From Deltaproteobacteria bacterium (lineage in GTDB: Bacteria > Desulfobacterota > DSM-4660 > Desulfatiglandales > HGW-15), in assembly GCA_020060215.1 (NCBI GenBank), contig JAGVAP010000055.1, forward strand, positions 1 to 56,174: 56,174 nt of DNA, written 5' to 3'. Both the position numbers and the translations under genes were made by a program. The notes below the pieces were generated by a model. It did no database searches. It had not been told where the DNA came from and saw only the letters and a list, made by a program, of their open reading frames with translations. Below are positions 18,406 through 26,791 of the stretch, in pieces (the stretch's first letter is position 1; each line of letters starts with the position of its first letter).

Positions 18406-20079
18406 ATAGACAGAATCTACGGCAAGACAGGGGGCCTCAAGGCCAGCCACCTCAAAACCCTCCAGAACCTTCAACGTCGAAGGATACCCGGAAACCAGGT
18501 CGTTTCCCATGAATTGAGCCGGCAGCTCTCCGCCGTCTCCGCGGAGATGGAGAGGCAGGTCGCCGTGCTCGTCAGCAGGAAGGGCGAGATCCTCTTTGTC
18601 GTAGTAGGCGACAACAGCAGCGTCGAGATTCCCGACCTGGGCAGGTTCAGGAGCGGTACGGGCCGGCTCATGGGCCTGAGGTGCGTCCACACCCATCTCA
18701 AGGGAGAGCCCCTTTCCAGGGAGGACCTGACCGATCTGGTGCTCCTCGGCCTCGACCTGATGGTCTCCATAGAGGTAAAGGACGGGGGCATTCCCGGGCC
18801 GATCACCTATGCCCACATCCTCCCGGAGAACCGCGGAAGTGAGGGATGGTCCATCAGCCGGGTTCCCGACATCGGGCAGCTCCATCTCGATTTCCAGCAG
18901 CTGATCCAGTCCCTGGAGGACGAGCTCGCAAGGAAGGCCGGGGTCACCAGGCTCGAGAGGGAGGAGCGTGCCATCCTCGTGGGCGTTACAGAGGGCCCGG
19001 CCTGGAAGGCGAAGGAATCCCTGGAGGAGCTGCGGGATCTCGCGGTCTCCAACAACCTGGAGGTCATCGATGTGGTGATCCAGCGCGTGGCCAGGGCGAA
19101 CCCCCGGTTCCTCATCGGCAAGGGCAAGCTGAGCGAGCTGGTCCTGAAGTGCCTTCAGAAGGGGTGCAATCTCCTGATCTTCGACCATGAGCTCACCCCG
19201 GCGCAGGTCAGGAGCCTGACGGACGTTACCGAGATGCGGATCATCGACCGGAGCCAGCTCATCCTGGACATCTTTGCCAGACGGGCGGTCACCCGGGAGG
19301 GCAAGATCCAGGTGGAACTGGCCCAGCTCAGATACCTGCTGCCCCGGCTGGGGACCAAGAACACGGCCATGTCGAGGTTGACCGGCGGCATCGGCGGAAG
19401 GGGTCCGGGGGAGACGAAGCTGGAGATCAACCGGAGGAGGGTCAGGGAGCGGATTGCCAGGCTGAACAACGAGTGGAAGGCCATGCGGGGTCAGAGGGAG
19501 GATCGCCGCAAACTCAGAAACGCCAGAGGGGTCCCCGTGGTCTCCATCGTGGGCTACACCAATGCCGGGAAATCCACCCTCCTCAACCACCTCACCCACA
19601 GCCGGGTGGCCGTGGAGGATCGGCTCTTCGCCACTCTGGACCCGAGCAGCAGGAGGCTCCGGTTCCCGCGGGAGCGGGAGGTCATTGTCACCGACACGGT
19701 CGGGTTCATCAAGGACCTCCCGGCGGACCTGATGAAGGCCTTTGAGGCCACGCTGGAGGAGCTCCAGGATGCGGATCTCCTGCTCCATGTGATCGATGCG
19801 AGCAGCCCGCGGATGGAGGACCAGATCAAGACCGTCGAATCCATCCTGGAGAAGCTGGGGCTGCGCATGATTCCGACCCTGCTCCTGCTCAACAAGATCG
19901 ACCGGGTGGACCCAGGAGAGATCCCGGGCCTGCTCCGCTCCCACAAGGGCATCCCCATCTCAGCCCTTGACCCCAAGACCTTCCGGCCCCTCCTGGAGCG
20001 TATGGAAAAGCTCCTCTGGCCGCGCTTCTCGAGAGAAGAAGTGTCTCTTGCACAGTCCGCAGAGTTCAGTGAGAACTGA
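18406..20079 (+). CDS. hflX: GTPase HflX (non-AUG start proposed)
   Basis: A ribosome-associated GTPase with a glycine-rich linker (GGIGGRGPGETKLEINRRRV) and a C-terminal G domain: Walker A GYTNAGKST near residue 383, switch DTVGFIKDLP, and LLNKIDRV. HflX splits stalled or 100S ribosomes. The first canonical start in frame is TTG at 18514, but the frame is open back to 18370 and reads RIYGKTGGLKASHLKTLQNL, which matches the usual HflX N-terminus in this group. No ATG, GTG or TTG exists there; ATA at 18406, preceded by AAGAGG at 9 bases, is the best start. The start is therefore inferred (total 557 residues). Confidence 0.9.
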   Translation: MDRIYGKTGGLKASHLKTLQNLQRRRIPGNQVVSHELSRQLSAVSAEMERQVAVLVSRKGEILFVVVGDNSSVEIPDLGRFRSGTGRLMGLRCVHTHLKGEPLSREDLTDLVLLGLDLMVSIEVKDGGIPGPITYAHILPENRGSEGWSISRVPDIGQLHLDFQQLIQSLEDELARKAGVTRLEREERAILVGVTEGPAWKAKESLEELRDLAVSNNLEVIDVVIQRVARANPRFLIGKGKLSELVLKCLQKGCNLLIFDHELTPAQVRSLTDVTEMRIIDRSQLILDIFARRAVTREGKIQVELAQLRYLLPRLGTKNTAMSRLTGGIGGRGPGETKLEINRRRVRERIARLNNEWKAMRGQREDRRKLRNARGVPVVSIVGYTNAGKSTLLNHLTHSRVAVEDRLFATLDPSSRRLRFPREREVIVTDTVGFIKDLPADLMKAFEATLEELQDADLLLHVIDASSPRMEDQIKTVESILEKLGLRMIPTLLLLNKIDRVDPGEIPGLLRSHKGIPISALDPKTFRPLLERMEKLLWPRFSREEVSLAQSAEFSEN

Positions 20080-20133
20080 AAAGGGAAGGCTTTCTTCCGA
20101 GCCTCCTCCGAGAGTCGATTAGAACCAGGAGAG

Positions 20134-21609
20134 CTAAACCGCCGCAGCCTTTTCCGACGCCTTTCGCCTCCCCTCCACGATCAATTCCAGTTGGAGGACC
20201 ATCTCCCTCATCTCCTCGGAGCGGCTCTTCATCTCCTCGGAGGCGCTCGCGGATTCCTCGGAAACGGCAGCATTCTGCTGGGTCACCTTGTCGAGCTGAG
20301 AAACGGCCTGATTGGTCTGTTCGATCCCGTGGGCCTGCTCGGCCGATGCCGCAGCGATCTCCGCAACCAGTTTCCCCACCTTTTCCGAATTCATGGCGAC
20401 CTCCTGGAAGGCTTTGTTGGCGCTGGTCACGATCTCGGTACCGTCCCTCACCTTCTTCACAGTCCCTTCGATGAGAATCCCCGTGTTCTTGGCCGCGTCC
20501 GCCGCTCGCATGGCCAGGTTCCTCACCTCCCCTGCGACCACGGCAAACCCGGCCCCCGCCTCCCCGGCCCTCGCCGCCTCTACCGCCGCATTCAAGGCAA
20601 GAAGGTTGGTCTGGAACGCGATCTCGTCGATCGTCTTGATGATGTTCGAGGTCTCCTCGCTCGCCCTGCTGATCTCTTCCATGGATGTGGTCAGTTCCCT
20701 CATGCTTCGGGAGGCCTTGGCTACCACCTTGTTGGCCTCCTTCATGAGTTGATCGGCCTGTCCCGCGTTGCCGGCGTTCTGTTTGGTCATGGAGGAGATC
20801 TCTTCCAGGGTGGAAGATGTCTCCTCCAGGGATGCCGCCTGGCTGGCCGACCCGTCCGCCAGCTGCTGGCTGGAGGAGGAGACCTGATTGGCGGCGAGGC
20901 CCACCCTTTCCGCGATCTCGGAAAATTTCCCCGTCATCCCCATCAGCGGCCTTGCCATTAGGTTTCGGATGAGGAAGTACATGGCCACCGTGAGCAGGAG
21001 GACGATCCCGATCACGGAGAGCGCGGAGTTGGTGACCATCGATCGCTTCAGCAGAGTGATCGTCTCGCCGGCCTGGGATTCTGCCGCCTGAAGGGCTGAC
21101 GTGGAGAAGACCAGGCTTGTGATCCCTCCCACCTTACCTGTCTCCCAGGTCATGTGGCACCGGATGCAGTCGTGTGTGATTGGCTGCGGCTTGTAGATTT
21201 CGATCGTCTCCTTGCCCCAGACCAGGGTCATTTGGCCGCCGGAGAGCAGAGACTGATGCTCGGCCGGCAATTTCTTCTTCAGAAAGGATGCATCGGTCGA
21301 GTGGCTCACGATCCCATTCCGGTCGTAGAGCGAGAACTCGAGCAGCCCCTCCGTATTCCGCTGTTCCTGCAGCATGCGATTGAACTTCTCCATTTCGCCT
21401 CTTTCCAATGATCCTGAAACGGCGCGCTCGACCGATCGGAAGATCTCTTTCGCGGACCCTTCCTCCCGCTGCTTGAGAACGTCCATGTTCGAGGCCGAAA
21501 ACCGGGAGATCAGGCCGCTGATACTGAAGAAGGCGATGGTCTGGGACAGCACGACCACGACGATCACCCCGGCGACCAGCGACAGAATCAACTTTGTATG
21601 GAGTTTCAC
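20134..21609 (-). CDS. Methyl-accepting chemotaxis protein with periplasmic c-type heme motif
   Basis: A 491-residue chemoreceptor. TM1 is residues 7-33, a periplasmic sensor about 34-193, TM2 195-216, then a short HAMP-like linker and the cytoplasmic signalling domain with the invariant tip [20 protein letters not shown]. The sensor contains [14 protein letters not shown]: Cys148-x-x-Cys151-His152 is a covalent heme c site. Heme MCPs such as DcrA of Desulfovibrio sense redox or oxygen. The GTG start overlaps the hydrogenase small-subunit stop by 4 bases, with GGAGA upstream, so translation is coupled. In-frame codons upstream of the GTG are the hydrogenase gene in another frame. It probably signals hydrogenase activity or redox state. 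Confidence 0.93.
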   Translation of the reverse strand: MKLHTKLILSLVAGVIVVVVLSQTIAFFSISGLISRFSASNMDVLKQREEGSAKEIFRSVERAVSGSLERGEMEKFNRMLQEQRNTEGLLEFSLYDRNGIVSHSTDASFLKKKLPAEHQSLLSGGQMTLVWGKETIEIYKPQPITHDCIRCHMTWETGKVGGITSLVFSTSALQAAESQAGETITLLKRSMVTNSALSVIGIVLLLTVAMYFLIRNLMARPLMGMTGKFSEIAERVGLAANQVSSSSQQLADGSASQAASLEETSSTLEEISSMTKQNAGNAGQADQLMKEANKVVAKASRSMRELTTSMEEISRASEETSNIIKTIDEIAFQTNLLALNAAVEAARAGEAGAGFAVVAGEVRNLAMRAADAAKNTGILIEGTVKKVRDGTEIVTSANKAFQEVAMNSEKVGKLVAEIAAASAEQAHGIEQTNQAVSQLDKVTQQNAAVSEESASASEEMKSRSEEMREMVLQLELIVEGRRKASEKAAAV

Positions 21610-22535
21610 TTGACCGTCTCCTTTCCTGTGCTCCGCTCCCCTTTGCGGTAGAGGGGGAATGCCGTCTTGTGAGGGAAGTGTTCGGAAGCGCAGCCGATGC
21701 ACGGTGCGCCGGCGCTGATGCAGTCGTTGACGTGCGAGTTCCACCGCCGTATGGTGCAGTCCGCCTGTGTGTTGGGGCCGAGGCACCCTAGTTTGAAGAG
21801 GCACCCCTCTTCCTGAAACGCTGCGGCGAATCTCTCCCGCTCGTAGTCGGCAAATCGCGGGCACTGGTCGTGGATGAGTCTCCCGAAGAACATCTTGGGG
21901 CGGTTCTGCTCGTCGAGAGCCGGGATCCCGAACTTCAAGACATGCACAAGCGTGCCGACCAGCCAGTCGGGGTGGACCGGGCAGCCGGGAATAGCAATGA
22001 CCGGCTTTCCAAACTTCGCCCTTCTCAGGAACTCCGGGACGCTCTGGGCCCCGGTCGGGTTGTTCTCGGCCGCCGGGATCCCCCCGAAGGAGGCACAGCC
22101 GCCGACCGCAATGACGGCATTGGCGTTCTTCGCAGCCCTTGTGAACTGGCTCTGGAAAGTCTCATGTCCCACCATGCAGGCTTCCGGCATGGACGTGGGG
22201 ATGCTTCCTTCGACGGCCAGGAAGTAGCCGCCCTTGTCGATGGTCTGGTTGATCACCCCCATGCTCACGTCTCCGGTTGCCGTAGACAGGGTGGCGTGGA
22301 AGCGCAGGGAGATGTAAGCGGTCAAGAGGGTCACAGGGTCGGGGTGGTCGGAGTTCAGCAATGACACTGAACATCCGGAACAGCTCTGCCCCTGAAGCCA
22401 AAGGACCGGGGCCTGCCCCGTAGAGAGTTCTCCCAAGGCTTCTGCAATCCTGGGGACCGCTGTGGACCCGAGGCCCGTGATCAATGACAGCTTGACGCTC
22501 AACTCCAGAAACTTTCTTCGGGTTATATCCGACAT
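21606..22535 (-). CDS. [NiFe] hydrogenase small subunit, Tat-exported
   Basis: A 309-residue precursor carrying the electron-transfer Fe-S clusters. The N-terminus [20 protein letters not shown] is a Tat signal, so the enzyme is periplasmic. Proximal cluster ligands are in [32 protein letters not shown] and [19 protein letters not shown]. Medial and distal ligands are in the C-terminal third ([30 protein letters not shown]). It lacks the C-terminal membrane helix of HyaA-type subunits, so it is soluble or attached another way. The start at 22535 has AAGGAG directly behind the large-subunit stop. Order: large, small, MCP. Confidence 0.95.
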   Translation of the reverse strand: MSDITRRKFLELSVKLSLITGLGSTAVPRIAEALGELSTGQAPVLWLQGQSCSGCSVSLLNSDHPDPVTLLTAYISLRFHATLSTATGDVSMGVINQTIDKGGYFLAVEGSIPTSMPEACMVGHETFQSQFTRAAKNANAVIAVGGCASFGGIPAAENNPTGAQSVPEFLRRAKFGKPVIAIPGCPVHPDWLVGTLVHVLKFGIPALDEQNRPKMFFGRLIHDQCPRFADYERERFAAAFQEEGCLFKLGCLGPNTQADCTIRRWNSHVNDCISAGAPCIGCASEHFPHKTAFPLYRKGERSTGKETVK

Positions 22536-22545
22536 GACTCTCCTT

Positions 22546-24060
22546 TCAGTGCACTGCACAGGCGATGCACGGGTCAAACGATCGCACCACCCGAGCCGCC
22601 TCTATGGGGTTTCCCGGATCCTTGAGCGTGATCCCCTCCAGGGCCTGCTCCACCGGCCCAGGCAGTCCTTGGTCATCCCGCGGGGAGCAGTTCCAGGTCG
22701 TAGGGACGACACACTGGTAGTTGCCGATCTTGCGCTCCCTGATCTCGATGTAGTGGCTCAACGCGCCTCGAGGGGCCTCTGTCAGACCAAGCCCTTCCCC
22801 CTTCTCCGGGATCTGATAATCTATGTACGCCGGTTTGCCCGGGACCAACTGCTCCACCCAATCGGCACACCGGTCTGCGACCAGCTTGCATTCGATCGCC
22901 CTTGCGGCATGACGCCCGCAGACGGACAACAGGTGTTCGATCTTCCTGTCGACTCTCGAGAGGAGGCCGTCCACCCTCTTTCGGACCTCCCCGTTCTCCT
23001 CCTTGAAACAGGAGACCAACACCCGTGCCAAGGGCCCCACCTCCACCACCTTGCCGTCGTATCGGGGGGCTTTCAGCCAGGAGTAAGCCCCGCCCTTGCC
23101 GGGTGCTGGGATCGTTTCGCCCTTTTGCGGCTGCAGCTTCGTGCCGGAGCTGTAGAAGGAGTGGCGCACATCCTCGGTGATCTGCTTGTCTTCCACACGG
23201 GTCAGCTTGCCTTCGATGAGGACCCCGCCGGGCAGAAAACGGGCGGCTGGATCCTCTTTTTCCGGGAAGACGCCATACGCCAGGAAATTCCCGCACCCCC
23301 TTCCGATCTCGAAATAGGAAGGGAAAGCGGAGGCCACCTCAACCACGTCCGGGAGGTACTTGTGCTCGATGAAGGTTCTCAGACGATTGAGCATGGACTT
23401 GTAGGAAGCGATCTTGTGGGCCGTCACTTTTTCGGTGACCCCGCCCGGGACGAGTGTCGGAACGTGCGGCATCTTCCCGGCGAAGATCGCCCCCATCTGG
23501 TGCGCCAGGGCGCGCATCTCCAAAGCGTCGACATAATGACTGATCGCCGTCAGGTTCAGCTCTGTACTTTGGAGGTACTGCCCCTCGTAGCGAGGCAGAA
23601 GGGGCGCTCCCGGATGGAGCAACTTGGCCGACGTCTGCGATTGCACCCACCCCTTCAGCGACATCAAGCGCGGGTCCTTGCCGCTGTACTGGAGGATGGC
23701 AGCGATATCGACGAAGTCCAGGGCGGACAGGTGATAGAAGTGAAGGATGTGGGACTGGATGTAGTTCGCTCCCTGGATCAGGTTCCGGAGGATCCGGCCG
23801 TTGTCGGGCGGGGATATGCCGTAGGCCCTGTCCTGGGCGAGGATCGAGGCTACCCCGTGGGAAACCGGGCAGACGCCGCAGATCCGTTGTGTGATCTGCT
23901 GTGCGTCGAGCGGGTGTCTCCCTTTGAGGATCACCTCGAACCCACGGAACATCTCACCCTTGCAGAAAGCCTTGATGACCCTGTTCTCTTCCACCTCCAC
24001 ATTGATCGCAAGGTGCCCCTCGATCCGGGTCACCGGATCAATACTGATGGTCTTGGACAT
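22546..24060 (-). CDS. [NiFe] hydrogenase large subunit without C-terminal extension
   Basis: A 504-residue catalytic subunit. The N-terminal nickel-binding motif is RICGVCPVSHG (Cys61, Cys64). The C-terminal motif is DPCIACAVH (Cys498, Cys501, His504) and the stop codon follows His504 immediately. Most large subunits carry 15-25 further residues, removed by an endopeptidase after this His; here there is nothing to remove. That absence is known from H2-sensing HupV/HoxC-type subunits, yet the partner here has a Tat signal. No maturation genes are adjacent. The start MSKTISIDPVTRIEGH is at 24060. Known chemistry: reversible H2 oxidation at a Ni-Fe(CN)2CO site. Confidence 0.96.
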   Translation of the reverse strand: MSKTISIDPVTRIEGHLAINVEVEENRVIKAFCKGEMFRGFEVILKGRHPLDAQQITQRICGVCPVSHGVASILAQDRAYGISPPDNGRILRNLIQGANYIQSHILHFYHLSALDFVDIAAILQYSGKDPRLMSLKGWVQSQTSAKLLHPGAPLLPRYEGQYLQSTELNLTAISHYVDALEMRALAHQMGAIFAGKMPHVPTLVPGGVTEKVTAHKIASYKSMLNRLRTFIEHKYLPDVVEVASAFPSYFEIGRGCGNFLAYGVFPEKEDPAARFLPGGVLIEGKLTRVEDKQITEDVRHSFYSSGTKLQPQKGETIPAPGKGGAYSWLKAPRYDGKVVEVGPLARVLVSCFKEENGEVRKRVDGLLSRVDRKIEHLLSVCGRHAARAIECKLVADRCADWVEQLVPGKPAYIDYQIPEKGEGLGLTEAPRGALSHYIEIRERKIGNYQCVVPTTWNCSPRDDQGLPGPVEQALEGITLKDPGNPIEAARVVRSFDPCIACAVH

Positions 24061-24269
24061 GAGGTGAGCTTCCCTCCTTGGTTGAAGATGATTGACCATT
24101 GTCCCGCGTAACAAGTTCCGTTCGGCTTTGGCCGATGACCGTAGCAGGTCCCCAAAATTCACTTTCCGATATGCAAGAGATCGGCCACGATCGGAAGGAG
24201 GTGAACAGAAAGATTATCAGCTAAAAACTGATATCACCGTGCGTCTTCTTGATCGCGCTGGAAAAAGAT

Positions 24270-24298
24270 TTGACACAAGCCGTGAAACTATGAATCAT
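24270..24298 (+). promoter_or_regulatory. Candidate promoter for the PAS-LuxR regulator
   Basis: TTGACA (24270-24275), a 17-base spacer and AATCAT (24293-24298, 4 of 6 matches to the consensus). It lies about 60 bases upstream of the proposed regulator start in the region shared with the divergent hydrogenase operon. No convincing sigma-54 promoter for the hydrogenase side was found by eye. Confidence 0.4.
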
Positions 24299-24360
24299 GC
24301 TGCCCGTACACGAGGAGCTCCTTACTCCATTGCCTGAGACGCTTGCATTCAGTGGCAGAT

Positions 24361-25260
24361 ATGTCCAAGCACAAGACTCAAGTCCCGTCATTCGAAAAAC
24401 AGCCCTTTCTCAGGGCCGTTCTTGATTCCATTCCTGCCTCTGTTTTTGTTACCGACAGCGATGTGCAGATCCTCTTTTCCAATCTTCGCGGGAAGGACGT
24501 AATTCCATGGTCTCCGAAACTGAGAATGAAAAACCGCTGTGGCGATTTGATGCACTGCTCCCATGCCGTCCAAAGCCGAAGTGATTGTGGAACAACCGAT
24601 TACTGCGGGCGATGTCCGATCCGGCGGGCTGTTCGGGAATCCTATGATGAGGGAAGGCATGTCCGGACAAAGGCCTGGATGCAGGTCATTCAGGATGGGC
24701 AAGAGCAGGACCTCATTTTGCTCGCGACTGCGGCACCCTTGGAGTATGAGAACGGTCTCTTCGTACTTCTCACGCTTGAAGACATCAGTGATCTGGTCGA
24801 TTGGGAAAAGGCCAGTGAGTCTCTTATGAGAAGAGCGAGAGACTTTGATGGCGGGACTATCCTTGTCGATTCACTTCTGCAGGAGAGGGCGGACGAGAAG
24901 GTCGGCATTCAGGAGAACCTGATGCTCAACATTACGGGATTGCTGCTGCCCTTGATCGATCAGCTCAAGAAAACGAAGATGACGAAACTGCAAGAATCCT
25001 ACTTGTCACTCATCGGGTCCAAGATACGCGAGATCACCTCCCCCTTTTATCGGACCCTGTCCGGAGAATACTTCGGGTTGACACCTATGCAGATCCGGGT
25101 ATCGGATCTGATCAAGACAGGAAAGACCACCAAAGAGATTGCCCTATTGCTCAATACCTCTGTCCGGGCAATCGAGTTCCACCGGCACAGCATAAGAAAA
25201 AAAATGAATCTGACCAAAAGCAAACAGAGCCTCAAATCGGTTTTGTCGAAGGTCAGTTGA
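24361..25260 (+). CDS. PAS-domain LuxR-type regulator with cysteine cluster
   Basis: About 299 residues. A PAS-like domain (RAVLDSIPASVFVTDSDVQI to LFVLLTLEDISDLV) is interrupted by a cysteine-rich stretch: CGDLMHCSHA, then DCGTTDYCGRCPIR, six Cys in about 38 residues that could bind a metal, Fe-S cluster or act as redox switch. The C-terminus is a LuxR-type helix-turn-helix (FGLTPMQIRVSDLIKTGKTT, EIALLLNTSVRAIEFHRHSI). It is divergent from the hydrogenase-chemoreceptor operon and is the obvious candidate for its regulator. The start is uncertain (ATG 24361; GTG 24352 and TTG 24343 in frame). No receiver domain is present. Confidence 0.8.
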   Translation: MSKHKTQVPSFEKQPFLRAVLDSIPASVFVTDSDVQILFSNLRGKDVIPWSPKLRMKNRCGDLMHCSHAVQSRSDCGTTDYCGRCPIRRAVRESYDEGRHVRTKAWMQVIQDGQEQDLILLATAAPLEYENGLFVLLTLEDISDLVDWEKASESLMRRARDFDGGTILVDSLLQERADEKVGIQENLMLNITGLLLPLIDQLKKTKMTKLQESYLSLIGSKIREITSPFYRTLSGEYFGLTPMQIRVSDLIKTGKTTKEIALLLNTSVRAIEFHRHSIRKKMNLTKSKQSLKSVLSKVS

Positions 25261-25297
25261 TCATTCTCATCCCTTTTTTCCCCAAAGGTGACACTCT

Positions 25298-25309
25298 TGT
25301 AACGTTACA
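25298..25309. promoter_or_regulatory. Perfect palindrome TGTAACGTTACA
   Basis: A 12-base perfect palindrome in the 327-base gap downstream of the PAS-LuxR gene, with a partial repeat GTGTAACAC at 25311-25319 and flanking GTGAC/GTCAC pieces. It could be a protein-binding site, but it sits downstream of both neighbouring genes, so its role is unclear. No gene is seen in the gap. Confidence 0.3.
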
Positions 25310-25511
25310 GGTGTAACACTGTGACGCTTTCTCGGGGGGTCACATGACCTCGACCGGCATATCGTTGCAGAGAGAACGGATGAAGACGCCTCTCGACTGA
25401 AAACATGACCCCAACGTCTAGTACGACCGAAATCCCTTTGCTCGATTCTAGGGCTGGCCATGGAGCTCTTTTTTCAAAGACGAAAGCATCGGTGGACGGT
25501 GGCTTGCGAAT

Positions 25512-25544
25512 GACAAAGGGGAGCAATTCATGCTCCCCTTTGTC
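25512..25544 (-). terminator. Terminator hairpin downstream of apbE
   Basis: GACAAAGGGGAGCA (25512-25525) and TGCTCCCCTTTGTC (25531-25544) form a perfect 14-bp stem with a 5-base loop, 44 bases past the apbE stop on the minus strand. A strong T-tract is lacking; it could act on both strands. Confidence 0.6.
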
Positions 25545-25587
25545 TTCCACTCGGTGTACTTTGTGCTCTCCGTGAGAGCATGTTTTC

Positions 25588-26649
25588 TCAGGCGGTCGCG
25601 CTCTTCCAGTGGTTCGATCGGATGATCCTGCCGCCGCGGTCAATGACCAGGCTGTGGCAATCCGGGAGCGAGTTGATGAACCGCGTCCCCGGCTCCGGAT
25701 CCATGACAAAGACCCCGGTGGAGAGAGCGTCCGCATCCATCGCGGTCCCGGCCATGACCGACACGCTGGTGCTGAGGGCAGGTGAGAGGCCGGTCCTGGG
25801 GTTCACGATGTGGTGGAATATCTTCTCCTTGTCGTAGTAGACCTCGTAGTTGCCGGAGGTGGCGATGGCCCCGTCCCGCATGTGGACGATCTCCGGATAC
25901 TCGCCCTTCTTCTTCGGATCCTCGATGGCCACGGTCCAGGGCTTCTCATCGGCACCGCTTCCCGCGGTTCGGATGTCGCCCCCCGCATTGATCAGGTGTT
26001 TGGAGATCTCGTGGCGGGAGAGGAGCTCCGATGCCCTGTCCACGATGTAGCCTTTCGCGATGCCGTCGAGTGTCACCCCCATGCCGGACCTCTTGAAGGA
26101 GACGGAGCGGCCGGCGATCTCCACGTTTTGCCCATTGACGAGCTCGATCAACCCCTTCAACTCCGATTCCTTGGGCTCGATCCGGCTCCCCTTCTCGTAC
26201 TTCTTCTGGAAGAGGTCCACCACCGGCTTTACCGTGACGTCGAAGGCCCCTCCGGTGATCTTGTGAAAAAAGAGGGATCTCTCCATCACATGCTGCAGCT
26301 CGGGCGGCGCATCTTTCAGCTTTCCGTCCTTGTTCAGGACGGAAACCGCCGCCGAGCCCGCAAAGCGGTTCATCAGGGCCGAGAGCCTCTCGATCTCTTC
26401 AAAGGCGAGCCCCATGGCCTCCTGGGCCTGATCCCTGCTGGGATGGATCAGGGTCATGTCGACGATCGTGCCCATGGCAAGCCTGGTCTCCGAGACCTTG
26501 TGGTTTTCCCGGTCGAACTTGACGGCCTGGGCCGCGCCGGGCAGGGCCAGGCTCGAAGCCGCGCCCAACCCCAGCAAACCGGACAGCCTCAGAAAGGTCC
26601 TGCGATCGATCGCCCCTCGTTCTCCGGACAGGGTTTTGAGTGTCTCCAT
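25588..26649 (-). CDS. apbE: FAD:protein FMN transferase ApbE
   Basis: A 353-residue exported flavin transferase. The N-terminus DRRTFLRLSGLLGLGAASSL is a Tat-like signal. ApbE motifs follow: RLAMGTIVDMTLIHPS, then VTLDGIAKGYIVDRASELL, HLINAGGDIRTAG and, near the C-terminus, AMDADALSTGVFVM (Mg2+/FAD site). ApbE attaches FMN covalently to Thr/Ser of exported redox proteins such as RnfG/NqrC. No FMN-binding-domain target is visible in the window. It lies 142 bases downstream of hdrB at the end of the Hdr operon, so it may be co-transcribed, with its substrate elsewhere. Confidence 0.95.
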   Translation of the reverse strand: METLKTLSGERGAIDRRTFLRLSGLLGLGAASSLALPGAAQAVKFDRENHKVSETRLAMGTIVDMTLIHPSRDQAQEAMGLAFEEIERLSALMNRFAGSAAVSVLNKDGKLKDAPPELQHVMERSLFFHKITGGAFDVTVKPVVDLFQKKYEKGSRIEPKESELKGLIELVNGQNVEIAGRSVSFKRSGMGVTLDGIAKGYIVDRASELLSRHEISKHLINAGGDIRTAGSGADEKPWTVAIEDPKKKGEYPEIVHMRDGAIATSGNYEVYYDKEKIFHHIVNPRTGLSPALSTSVSVMAGTAMDADALSTGVFVMDPEPGTRFINSLPDCHSLVIDRGGRIIRSNHWKSATA

Positions 26650-26716
26650 CTTTTTCCTCCAATCAGGTAATTTCTACGGCCGATTCCGGCGTGGACTTGC
26701 CTTGAACTTCCAAATC

Positions 26717-26783
26717 CCGCCACTAAGACTCGAAGTCACCAAGGAACATATTGGTTCTCCTTGTGCCTTAGTGCCTTCGTGGC
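26717..26783. repeat. Dispersed repeat (TTAGTGCCTTxGTGGC family), copy 1
   Basis: CCACTAAGACTCGAAGTCAC and CCTTAGTGCCTTCGTGGC form imperfect inverted arms in the hdrB-apbE gap. The same unit occurs as TCTTAGTGCCTTGGTGGC at about 41036-41053. Confidence 0.55.
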
Positions 26784-26791
26784 AGATCTTC

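Noticed and set aside
18376..19944. 522-codon minus-strand frame opposite hflX
   Set aside because: hflX motifs fill the plus strand; the antisense product shows no domain.
22462..24111. 549-codon open frame on the plus strand opposite the hydrogenase large subunit
   Set aside because: A shadow of the real gene; Asp/Leu/His-rich translation with no motif, and no ribosome site.
24061..24260. Sigma-54 promoter for the hydrogenase operon
   Set aside because: No convincing TGGCAC-N5-TTGC match on the minus strand by eye.
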